Shown: positions 7,394-15,356, numbered from the stretch's first letter. The stretch: 15,857 bases of DNA from Promethearchaeota archaeon (GCA_030620005.1 JAUXAJ010000089.1:1-15857); one strand, 5' to 3'. The notes: a model not told the origin generated them from the letters alone. Numbers and translations: made by a program.

Positions 7394-10300
7394 CTAAGGT
7401 ACTTTTTTTGAGACTATTGGAAGTGAAATGTAAAACGTGCTTCCCTCATTTCTGCCCTCAGATTCCACCCAAATATCACCGCCATGCAAGTTCACGATTT
7501 TTTTCGAAATATATAATCCAAGACCCGTGCCTTCAATATCGACGTCCCATCCTTGACCATATTTTTCAATTTTTCCGAATTGCTTAAATAATTGCTCCTT
7601 TTCTTTTGGAGTTAATCCGATTCCATTATCTTTAATTGAAATAATGCACGAATCGCCAACGATATCAGATTTTATTGCTATGTTTCCATCTGGGGGCGTG
7701 TATTTAATAGCATTTATTAAAATGTTTACTATCACGTCATAAATTCTCTCTTTATCAAATTTAAACATTAATTCACCAGGAATATCGAGTGTAATTGATT
7801 GATTTCTAAGGTCCGATAATCCTTTCAAATCCCTCACGCATATTCTAATTAAAAAGAAGAGATCCTCGTTATTCAAATTTAATTGCATTTGTCCGTGTTC
7901 TAATTTTGAAGTTTCAAGAAGAGAACTAATTATGTTTTCAAGACGGTCGCTTCCAGCTTTAATTTCGTTCAAAATCGAGATCGTGTCTGTATCCAACTTG
8001 AATTTATGAACAGTTAATAATAATTCAGTAAATCCCTTGATTGAAATGAGGGGTGTTTTTAATTCGTGTGATGTTCTTGATATCAACTCTGTTTTTATTT
8101 TATTTATCTCGTTTAACACTTTATTTTGTTCTTCTAAATGCTCTTGAACTTCCCACCTCTGCCGTTCAGTTTCAATTGGATCACAAGTTAAAAATAATAC
8201 TAATTTTTCCTGGTTAGTTATAATTGGTTTTTGTCTGTACAAAACACAAACTAAGCTATTTAATTCCTTTTGCGTTTTAATAAGTTTTCCATAACAAAAT
8301 TCTGCTTTAGTATCTTGTAAAAATGGGTCCTTATTAGCGAATTCATTTAAATTAATAAATGTTTGAGGAAAATCGTGTTTTCCCTTAAAAAATTCATTAA
8401 AAAAGAGATTTTTTTCAAAATAATCTAATTCATAAGTGAAGACTTCGTTATTACTCGTTATTACTTGAAATTCTTCTTTACCATCTTTTAAGATTTTGTG
8501 AATATATATAACTAAATCGCCCGATAACAAACTACAGCAAGTATTTAGTAATAATTGTATGTTACTTTGTACGTCCTTAGTAAATTTTAAAAACATGATA
8601 TTTAATTCGTTTATTAATTTTTCATACATTTTTTTTTCAGTCACATCGTTTAACCACAATCTAAAACTTATCAATTCTCCTTCTTCATTGTAGTTAGTGC
8701 GTTTTCTACCCGATAACCATTTTACTTTCCCTTCCTTATCGTGTATTTTAAATTCCAATTCTTTCTCATCAGCGATTTCGAGGATTTTATTGTAATCTTC
8801 AGGTTTGATAATTTTTGTAACAATATCCTCGTCGTCTATTTCGCCTCTTTCATAACCAAGTATTTCCACTAATTTTGGATTAAGATATAAGATATCTCGA
8901 TTTCTAAAATCGACTTCAATTAATCCAATCGTGGAAGTTTCTAATAGGTCCCTGTATCTTTCTTCAGATTCTTTTATCTTTTTCTCGGCTAATTTTTGCT
9001 CGTTAATATCTCGTATTATAACATGTAACAATTTTTCGCCTTCCAATTCAATTGTAGACGCTTGCATGTGAACCCAGATAAAATCTTCGTCCTTATTTTG
9101 GAATTGCAATTCAATTGGTTTTACTGAGCCATTTAACATTAATTTTTCATATATTCTTTTAAAAACGGGTAAATTTCCTGGATAATATCCATTAACTTCT
9201 TGAAATTTTTTACTTACTAAATCTTGTTTTTTAAATCCTGTAAAATCAAGAAAGGCAGTATTAACATCGATATAGCTTGAATCCTTGTCCATTAATATTA
9301 TCATGTTTGGAGAATTTTCGAACAGATGTTTATATTTCGCTTCCGATTCTTTTAATTTTTCTTCAGAATCTTTTTTCTCAGTAATATCTTTTATTAATGA
9401 GGTAAAACCAATCACATTTCCATCGTTGTCATAGTAGTTTTTTGATGAACTCGACATCCAGATATAATGTCCATCTTCATGTAATGCGCGAAATTCAATA
9501 TCGTCACTTGTTAATGCTTCTTTCTTTTTTACACCTTTATTAAAGATCTCTAATAAATGGTTAATATCATCCGGATGGATATATTCGAGAAAACTAATGT
9601 TTAGATCGATTTTCAGACCTCCTAACATTTTAGATAACTGAGGAGAAATGTATTTAAATTTGCCATCAAAACCTGTGATAACTAGAGCATCTCTCGCATT
9701 TTCAATGATGTTTCGGTATTTTTTTTCTGATTCTTGTAATTTTAGCTCTGCTTCTTTCTTATCAGTAATATCAATGAAAGAGAATAAATATGCTTTTTTA
9801 CCTTGAAAAGAAATACTTTTAGCGTAAGATTCTAACCAAATAATCTTCCCATTTTTAGTTATCGATTGATATTGATTTTGAAAAATTTTATCCTTGCTTC
9901 TTATTAATGTCTCTTCTACTTGTTTCAAAATAAAACTTTTATCATCTGGATGAACCGTCTTGATGAACTCACTCGATTTCCAATTCAGGACTTCATCAAC
10001 CTTATATCCATGAATGTATGCCCCTTGTTGATTAATGTACTTTATCAAATTTTCCTGTACAATGCAAATACCCATTAACGATTGTTCTGAAATTGTTCTA
10101 AATTTTTCCTCAGACTCTTTCAATTGGAACTCTGCTATTATGCGTGCATTTATGTCTTCGTAAGTGACAAGAATACCAACAACTACGCCGTCTGAACTCG
10201 TAATAGGCATTCTATTCGTATCTAACCATATTTCAGTGCCATCTTTTTGAATCCAAGACTCGATCACGTGATATTTTGCTTCAGCGGAACTAATTACTCG

Positions 10301-11008
10301 AGTTTCGAAAATGTGGTTATGGTTAACCTTTTCTTTATCCCATAATAAGTCGCTATCAGTTTTTCCAATTACGCCTTCTTGAAACGACACATCTATGAGT
10401 TTACCGTAATTATTATTGCACCCTTGATAAATTAAGTCGTTATCTTTCCAAAAAATGTATTGAGGAATGTTTTCCATGATGGATTCTAACATTTCGTAAG
10501 CGCTTTTTAACGCTGCTTCGTATTTTTTTGGACTGAACAACTTCCAGAATCGAATTTCTGGTATTGATTCCGTTAATTTTCTTAACTGCTGCTCGTTTTC
10601 TCCATATTTTTGCATAAAATATTTTTGCGACGAAATATTTTTTAAAGTTAACAACATCTTTTTTTGATTCAAATCATTCTTGTATTTCATTATTTTAAAT
10701 TCAAACCAGATGAAGGAACCTGTTCTATTTATTATTTTTATTTCCAGAAATTTATTGCCTCGTTCAAATCCCTTTTTCATGACCTTAAAGACGCTGTCTC
10801 TATCATTAGGATGTATTAAATCTAAAAAGGAATTTCCGATTAAATCCCGTGAAGTTAACCCTAATACTTTGAAAAAAGCAGTTTCATTAATATAATCAAT
10901 CCTGAAATTATCGTTTGAGTCAATAATGCAGATTAACTCGTCTAAATTATCAATTATTAATTGGATATTATTTCCTATCTTAAATTGGGTTTCAATTTTC
11001 GAATTCAT
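7394..11008 (-). CDS. Six-PAS/GAF hybrid sensor histidine kinase
   Basis: A 1204-residue soluble histidine kinase. Domains in order: PAS1 (about 15-130), linker with IPEIRFWK (149-156), PAS2 (170-295), PAS3 (300-420), PAS4 (427-550), PAS5 (555-675), PAS6 (680-795), a GAF-like domain (about 800-945), HisKA with SHELKTP (H981), and HATPase with N box NILINAIKYT (1095-1104), G1 DNGIGL (1127-1132) and G2 GTGLGLYISK (1160-1169). PAS units are joined by short helical linkers of the form KLKESE/KYR, usual for PAS tandems. No membrane segment or receiver domain is present, so it should sense internal signals and pass phosphate to a separate regulator not in the window. The ATG at 11008 follows GGAG by 10 bases. 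It is a paralog of the kinase at 4042-5688: N-terminal landmarks fall at identical residue numbers in both. Confidence 0.94.
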   Translation of the reverse strand: MNSKIETQFKIGNNIQLIIDNLDELICIIDSNDNFRIDYINETAFFKVLGLTSRDLIGNSFLDLIHPNDRDSVFKVMKKGFERGNKFLEIKIINRTGSFIWFEFKIMKYKNDLNQKKMLLTLKNISSQKYFMQKYGENEQQLRKLTESIPEIRFWKLFSPKKYEAALKSAYEMLESIMENIPQYIFWKDNDLIYQGCNNNYGKLIDVSFQEGVIGKTDSDLLWDKEKVNHNHIFETRVISSAEAKYHVIESWIQKDGTEIWLDTNRMPITSSDGVVVGILVTYEDINARIIAEFQLKESEEKFRTISEQSLMGICIVQENLIKYINQQGAYIHGYKVDEVLNWKSSEFIKTVHPDDKSFILKQVEETLIRSKDKIFQNQYQSITKNGKIIWLESYAKSISFQGKKAYLFSFIDITDKKEAELKLQESEKKYRNIIENARDALVITGFDGKFKYISPQLSKMLGGLKIDLNISFLEYIHPDDINHLLEIFNKGVKKKEALTSDDIEFRALHEDGHYIWMSSSSKNYYDNDGNVIGFTSLIKDITEKKDSEEKLKESEAKYKHLFENSPNMIILMDKDSSYIDVNTAFLDFTGFKKQDLVSKKFQEVNGYYPGNLPVFKRIYEKLMLNGSVKPIELQFQNKDEDFIWVHMQASTIELEGEKLLHVIIRDINEQKLAEKKIKESEERYRDLLETSTIGLIEVDFRNRDILYLNPKLVEILGYERGEIDDEDIVTKIIKPEDYNKILEIADEKELEFKIHDKEGKVKWLSGRKRTNYNEEGELISFRLWLNDVTEKKMYEKLINELNIMFLKFTKDVQSNIQLLLNTCCSLLSGDLVIYIHKILKDGKEEFQVITSNNEVFTYELDYFEKNLFFNEFFKGKHDFPQTFINLNEFANKDPFLQDTKAEFCYGKLIKTQKELNSLVCVLYRQKPIITNQEKLVLFLTCDPIETERQRWEVQEHLEEQNKVLNEINKIKTELISRTSHELKTPLISIKGFTELLLTVHKFKLDTDTISILNEIKAGSDRLENIISSLLETSKLEHGQMQLNLNNEDLFFLIRICVRDLKGLSDLRNQSITLDIPGELMFKFDKERIYDVIVNILINAIKYTPPDGNIAIKSDIVGDSCIISIKDNGIGLTPKEKEQLFKQFGKIEKYGQGWDVDIEGTGLGLYISKKIVNLHGGDIWVESEGRNEGSTFYISLPIVSKKVP

Positions 11009-11348
11009 CTTAAATACACTCCATTAAATCAAATTTTAACCGTGAGGAATATTTGTCGTAATTTTGTTTAAGATATGAATTTATGATTATATTCTCTAAT
11101 AGTTATAAAAGATTTTATAATTAAATTTTTGTCAAAGTTGTTTTATATAATAATATAATTATTTCACTCGTAATTATATTTATCTCATTCCCTTGTCCAA
11201 AATAGGAATTTTTTAGATATAACTATTCAAAATTCAAATAGAACTATTTATTATTTTTAAATTAAAAGAATCAATTATTTAATTGTATTTTTATTATATT
11301 CTATTATCAATAATGATCATTGATCAAGAGGTTTATTGGAGACTCCTA
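11009..11348. promoter_or_regulatory. Divergent intergenic region, kinase and tRNA-Cys/cysS
   Basis: A 340-base region between divergently read units. For the plus strand, a TATA-like stretch at about 11293-11306 lies some 45-55 bases before the tRNA. It is followed by the palindrome AATGATCATT (11312-11321) and a doubled TGATCA (11314-11319 and 11321-11326), close to where transcription would start. These could be an operator or initiator-region signal. A small GGAG-A-CTCC hairpin abuts the tRNA 5' end. The region must also contain the kinase promoter on the minus strand, which I cannot pinpoint in this composition. Confidence 0.35.
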
Positions 11349-11444
11349 GCCAGCGTATCCGAGAAGTTAAGGAGACGGCCTGCAGGGCGTAAAAAGTGTG
11401 CTGAAAGCCGCTATTCGAGGGTGCAAATCCCTCCGCTGGCTCCA
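11349..11444 (+). tRNA. tRNA-Cys (GCA) with 20-base intron, CCA encoded
   Basis: The cloverleaf has a perfect 7-bp acceptor stem GCCAGCG/CGCTGGC (11349-11355 and 11434-11440), then T73 and encoded CCA. U73 and anticodon GCA are the known cysteine identity elements. The anticodon stem ACGGC (11375-11379) pairs with GCCGC (11407-11411) except at 27/43. The loop begins CTGCAG with GCA at 11382-11384, and removing 11386-11405 restores the 7-base loop CTGCAGA, placing the intron at the canonical archaeal 37/38 site. CAG (11383-11385) can pair with CTG (11401-11403) as the helix of a splicing motif. The T arm is GAGGG-TGCAAAT-CCCTC. Two oddities: the D loop has a single G where G18G19 is expected, and position 55 is G rather than U. 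Its cognate synthetase gene starts 68 bases downstream. Confidence 0.88.
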
Positions 11445-11498
11445 TTTACTTGAAAAATGTATTATTATATCTTACAATTGATTAATTTTACATTAATT

Positions 11499-11503
11499 GA
11501 GGT
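11499..11503 (+). promoter_or_regulatory. Ribosome binding site of cysS
   Basis: GAGGT lies 9 bases before the ATG at 11513 and is a clear match to the archaeal anti-Shine-Dalgarno sequence. A GTG just downstream of it (11505) is out of frame with a stop soon after, so the ATG is the start. A TATA-like ATTATTATAT at 11461-11470 could give cysS its own promoter besides read-through from the tRNA. Confidence 0.6.
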
Positions 11504-11512
11504 CGTGAATCC

Positions 11513-13435
11513 ATGAAAATCTATAATAGCCTAACATTTAAGAAAGAAGAATTCAAGCCCTTGAAAGAAAACGAAATATTAATGTACGTATGCGGACCTA
11601 CTGTTTACGATAGTCCCCACTTGGGACACGCTAAGTCTGCCGTTATTTTTGACATCATTCGTCGATTTCTTAAATTTAAGGGCTACGATGTCAAATTAGT
11701 TAAAAACTATACTGATATAGACGATAAAATCATAAAGCGAGCAATTGAGAGAAATATTGATTATAACACTTTAAGCGAGCAATACATTAGCGAATATGAA
11801 GAAATAATGAAAATTTTAAATGTTGAAAAAGACTATAAAAATCCCCGCGCAACGGAAGTAATAGACACTATGATCGAAATTGTAAAAGATTTGATTTCAA
11901 AAAACCACGCGTACGTGAAAAATGGTTCTGTTTATTTTTCGGTAGAATCTTTTCCTAAATATAAATCAATTTTACAAAACATATCCGAAGAAGAATTAGA
12001 ATCTGAGGAGGGCGACGGTGTTGAAGATGGAGAGACTTTGGAAATAGGTGAGAAAAGAGATCTGCGAGATTTTGCTTTATGGAAAAAATCGAAGGAGAAC
12101 GAACCTTACTGGGAAAGTCCTTGGGGTAAGGGGCGGCCTGGATGGCATGTTGAATGTACAGCAATGGCGATTAAATATTTAGGAGAGACTATTGATATTC
12201 ATGGTGGTGGTCAAGACTTGAAATTCCCTCATCATCGGAACGAAATAACTCAATCTGAAGCTTACACCGGAAAACCTTTTGCTAACTATTTCATGCATAA
12301 TGGTTTTGTAAATGTCGACAACGAAAAAATGTCTAAAAGCTTGGGAAATTTCTTTTTAGTTTCTGATGTTGTTAAGGAGTTTGATCCCATGGTAATCAGA
12401 TTTTTTTTAATTTCAAGTCATTATCGAAAATCCATTAATTATAGCGTTACTACTATTACCCAAGCAAAAAAGAATTACAGCAAGATAATAAATACAATAA
12501 GAAAAATTTATGAATTTCCTGCTGATGGAGAAAACACGGGAGAAATAGTTAATTTGATTTCAAAGATTGAGTGCGCAGAATTGGGAATCATTAATGCCAT
12601 GGAAGACGATTTTAACACGCCCGTGGGGTTTGCAGAGTTAATGACTTTATTTCGCAGCATAAATCAAACCGTTCTCGAGAAAAAAATCAAATTAACAGCT
12701 AAATTTAAAGATTCATTTTTCAAATTCATTAATAAGATCGATAAAATTTTTGGCCTTTTTCTTAATGTTAAAAAGGAGCTTGATTTAAGTATTGCTGGCT
12801 CTTTCGATGAGAGAGGCGTATTGATTGAGAAAATATTAAATATTATCAGCGAAATTCGCTCATTATTGAGAGAAAAAAAGGTCTTTGATATTAGCGTTGA
12901 TATTCGCGATAGGATAAACGATTTTTGGGTGAGAAAAGAGCTTGATTTAGGATTAGGGGGCTCTTTTGACGAAAGAGGTCAATTGATAAAAGATTTATTG
13001 GAAACGCTAAATAATTTAACCCAAAAGCTAAAATATAAAAAACTTCCCGAATTAAGTAATGAACTTGAAAAAAATCTTAGTGATCTAGGAATTAAGGAAG
13101 ATTTAGATTTAAATATTGCTGGAAGTTTCGACAAGCGAGGTGAATTAATCGATAGATTGGTGGAAATTTTCACTAATATCCGTTCTAAGCTGAGAGAATT
13201 AGGAAGCTTTGACATTATTGATTTTATTTGCGAGAATCTCAGCCAATTTTGGATAAAACGAGCGCTCGACGTTGAGTTGGCCGGCTCTTTCGATAAGAGG
13301 GGCCAACTAATTGAAGAATTGTTAGATCTCTTGAGAGAAACTCGCTCAAAATTAAGAAAGCGGAGAATTTACGAAATTAGCGATATAATTCGCGAGAGAT
13401 TGAGAAAATTGGGGATTTTTATTGAAGACTATTAA
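11513..13435 (+). CDS. cysS: Cysteinyl-tRNA synthetase with 4x repeated C-terminus
   Basis: Class I synthetase that charges tRNA-Cys with cysteine using ATP in the cytoplasm. Catalytic signatures are intact: the HIGH-type motif PHLGHA (35-40), KMSKS (272-276), zinc ligands C27, C215, H240 and E244 (the last by family position), the GWHVECTAMA and DIHGGGQDLKFPHHRNE blocks, and RDFALWK (185-191). A helical DALR-like domain follows (about 310-420, with DDFNTPVG). A normal bacterial or archaeal enzyme ends near 460-480 residues; this one has 640. The excess is four units of 54 residues each (from 423, 477, 531 and 585). The last unit ends SDIIRERLRKLGIFIED, closely resembling the usual C-terminus of the family, so the extension looks like multiplication of its own terminal module. 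An acidic insert (158-180) precedes RDFALWK. The cognate tRNA gene is directly upstream. Confidence 0.95.
   Translation: MKIYNSLTFKKEEFKPLKENEILMYVCGPTVYDSPHLGHAKSAVIFDIIRRFLKFKGYDVKLVKNYTDIDDKIIKRAIERNIDYNTLSEQYISEYEEIMKILNVEKDYKNPRATEVIDTMIEIVKDLISKNHAYVKNGSVYFSVESFPKYKSILQNISEEELESEEGDGVEDGETLEIGEKRDLRDFALWKKSKENEPYWESPWGKGRPGWHVECTAMAIKYLGETIDIHGGGQDLKFPHHRNEITQSEAYTGKPFANYFMHNGFVNVDNEKMSKSLGNFFLVSDVVKEFDPMVIRFFLISSHYRKSINYSVTTITQAKKNYSKIINTIRKIYEFPADGENTGEIVNLISKIECAELGIINAMEDDFNTPVGFAELMTLFRSINQTVLEKKIKLTAKFKDSFFKFINKIDKIFGLFLNVKKELDLSIAGSFDERGVLIEKILNIISEIRSLLREKKVFDISVDIRDRINDFWVRKELDLGLGGSFDERGQLIKDLLETLNNLTQKLKYKKLPELSNELEKNLSDLGIKEDLDLNIAGSFDKRGELIDRLVEIFTNIRSKLRELGSFDIIDFICENLSQFWIKRALDVELAGSFDKRGQLIEELLDLLRETRSKLRKRRIYEISDIIRERLRKLGIFIEDY
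12779..13432 (+). repeat. Four in-frame 162-bp coding repeats in cysS
   Basis: Units run 12779-12940, 12941-13102, 13103-13264 and 13265-13432. Each begins LDL/LDV and carries GSFD(E/K)RG, whose first codon falls at 12797, 12959, 13121 and 13283, exactly 162 bases apart. The DNA copies have diverged, so they are old. Units 1 and 3 end with FW(V/I)(R/K) while units 2 and 4 end with LGI, an alternation that hints at doubling of an earlier two-unit form. Confidence 0.93.
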
Positions 13436-13492
13436 TCTGATTCGTGAAAAAGTGTAAATTAGGTAAATCTTCTGAAAATCTTTATTCTGATT

Positions 13493-13561
13493 TTACTTTA
13501 TAGGTACTGAGAAATAGAAGCAACTCCCTTTATTTTTCCCTTCCGACTCTGCCCAAATTTT
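13493..13561 (-). pseudogene. Remnant of a histidine kinase 3' end
   Basis: Read on the minus strand this encodes KIWAESEGKNKGS followed by CFYFSVPIK and a TAA stop. The first 13 residues are identical to residues 522-534 of the kinase at 4042-5688, and the whole matches the closing strand of HATPase domains. Immediately upstream the frame hits TGA and a T-rich tract, so only the last 22 codons survive. The DNA differs from both intact kinases at many third positions, so it derives from a separate, third paralog rather than from a recent copy. Confidence 0.85.
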
Positions 13562-13601
13562 TCAACAAAAAATAAAAAAAAAATAAGAAGAAATAAAAAA
13601 A
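13562..13601 (-). terminator. U-rich transcription terminator of fwdA
   Basis: Starting directly after the fwdA stop codon, the minus strand reads through several long T runs (T7, T10 and T6) with almost no other bases. Archaeal RNA polymerase terminates at such U-rich tracts. The tract separates fwdA from the kinase remnant and from cysS coming from the other side. Confidence 0.6.
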
Positions 13602-15356
13602 TTAAACTCCGTTTACTACTTTTACTTTTGGAGCGTATTCGTCTTGAACTGCGTAGTTGTTAAAGTTGATGCTGTAATGGTCCCGCCATCGCATTTTAAC
13701 GTCTTCTAAGGTCGCTTCGTAGACACTCTCCTTGATCTTTCCTTCTGCGCATAGTAAAGTACCCGAGGGAGTTGCCATTATTTCACCGTCTTTCACTACA
13801 ATCTGACCATCCTTAATAGTGTAAGCGGCGCTCGAAAAGGCTTTCTCGATTGCGTGGCCGTCGTAATTTTTCGGGTCCAACTTGTATATCGCTACATCTC
13901 CAATCGCTCCAACACCTAAATGACCCCTATCCTTTAAACCCAAGCACTTGGCTGAACCCGCTCTTGTCGTTATGGCAAGTTCGTACAATGAATATTCGCG
14001 ATCGATATCTTTCAATGTAGAGGCCTCGCTGGCTTTCTTCGATACTACTTTCTCAAGCATTTCTGTTCTAGACTTGCGATCCATGAGCCATTTAAAAACT
14101 ATGGGGTACGTGGTGAAAGGAGCTCCGTTTGGATGGTCCGTTGTCATGAGAACTTGATAGGGATCGTTTATCAAGAGCATTAGTTCGAGACCTATGGCCC
14201 ACTGGATGGCATTTACTCCGACTTTCGGAGAAAAGAAATATGGCACGACTCCTGAACCTGATTCCCCTTCTACTTGGCCATTAATCCACTTAACGCCTGG
14301 TTTTGCACCCCAAGGGCTCATTCCGCCAAGATGGTGGAGAGCGAACTTTCATGCATGGGCGAGAGCTTCACCCATGACCCAAGGTCCGTCTCCCGTCATC
14401 GTGGTGGTTGCATATTTGGTAAAAACGACCTGACCACTATCAATTGAAATGTGTTTATGTGAATTAACATATTCTGCGACTTGTGATGCTCCCGATTCGA
14501 AATTACCCCAGTTAGTTCCAGCATAAGCGTTAAATTGGCAATGAGTGATATGAAGCGATCTTTCTCTGCCATTACCTTTAGGTTTAATACTTTCGCATAT
14601 TTTAAACGTGTCAAGCGAATGATTCACATTACCGGGGTGCCCCAAGTTATTACAGTGAACGTGAATTGAGTGAGGCAATTCTAGCATTTCGTTAACTTTT
14701 GCTAAATTCTCAACAATCTGTCTTGGCGTGACGTCCCAGTGATTTACAGGAGAATCTAAGCTTTCGCAGTTCATGCCAAATGCCCAATTCTCGACACCAC
14801 CCGGGTTGACAATTTTTATTGCGTAGCCCTTGGTCGCTTTTAATATCCACGCAACATAGGCTGCCAATTTATCGAGTTCGTTATCTTTAACATATTGAAG
14901 AACGAACCAATTGTTTCCAAATAAAGGAAAAGCTAATTTGTCAATTATGGGCGTTTCTAAAAATTCCTCGTGCGTATGACGAGCCTCGAGTAATGGCATT
15001 GCGGGTTCTGCTACTGTAGTATACCCCATTTGTGCGTATTTATATCCCGTAATCCAAGTAGACGGCACGGCGAAACCAGTACCACTTCGCGTGAGTTTAG
15101 TTCTTTTCACGTTGCATTCAGGAGGTTTATCGTCTGGGCGGAGTGCCCTTCCTAAATTGACCTTTGCGCCTGAAATGTGGGAGTGAGGGTCAACACCTCC
15201 GGCCATGACGATCATTCCAGAAGCGTCTATTATCTTTGCGTCACCGTTAACTTTATCCACGACAACTCCGTTTTTAATGTGTATTTCTTTTTTTTCGCCA
15301 TCAATTTTGTTTGCTGGGTCGAAAACTATTCCATTTTTAATTATTATATCTCTCAT
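13602..15356 (-). CDS. fwdA: Formylmethanofuran dehydrogenase subunit A, in-frame TGA
   Basis: Amidohydrolase subunit that joins formate to (or releases it from) methanofuran in the formylmethanofuran dehydrogenase complex, part of the archaeal C1 branch of the Wood-Ljungdahl or methanogenic pathway. Read through one TGA (codon 336, 14349-14351) the protein is 584 residues, a normal FwdA length. Metal-site residues are H58 and H60 (GVDPHSH), the lysine expected to be carboxylated K181 (AIKIVNPGG), H232/H234 (IHVHCNN), H269/H272 (HITHCQF) and catalytic D407 (TTDHPNGAPFT). SGSGVVPYFF (366-375) and TRAGSAKCLGL are further family blocks. Sequence on both sides of the TGA is in the same frame and FwdA-like, so this is one gene. 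TGA may be selenocysteine, a recent nonsense change or a sequencing error. AAGGAA precedes the ATG. No other fwd subunit is in the window, and the base composition is less AT-rich than its neighbours. Confidence 0.9.

Noticed and set aside
11349..11444. Reading the tRNA as a long-variable-arm tRNA (Ser or Leu)
   Set aside because: The D arm looks Ser/Leu-like at first, but the extra bases lie in the anticodon loop, not the variable loop. Removing them gives GCA in a 7-base loop, U73 fits cysteine, and cysS follows.
13602..14321. A separate protein starting at the methionine after the TGA
   Set aside because: It would lack the N-terminal metal ligands, has no properly spaced ribosome binding site, and is in frame with and continues the FwdA homology of the upstream half.
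14194..14433. Plus-strand ORFs opposite fwdA, the kinases and cysS
   Set aside because: They lie wholly inside strong genes on the other strand or frame, have no family resemblance, and show the expected pattern of shadows.
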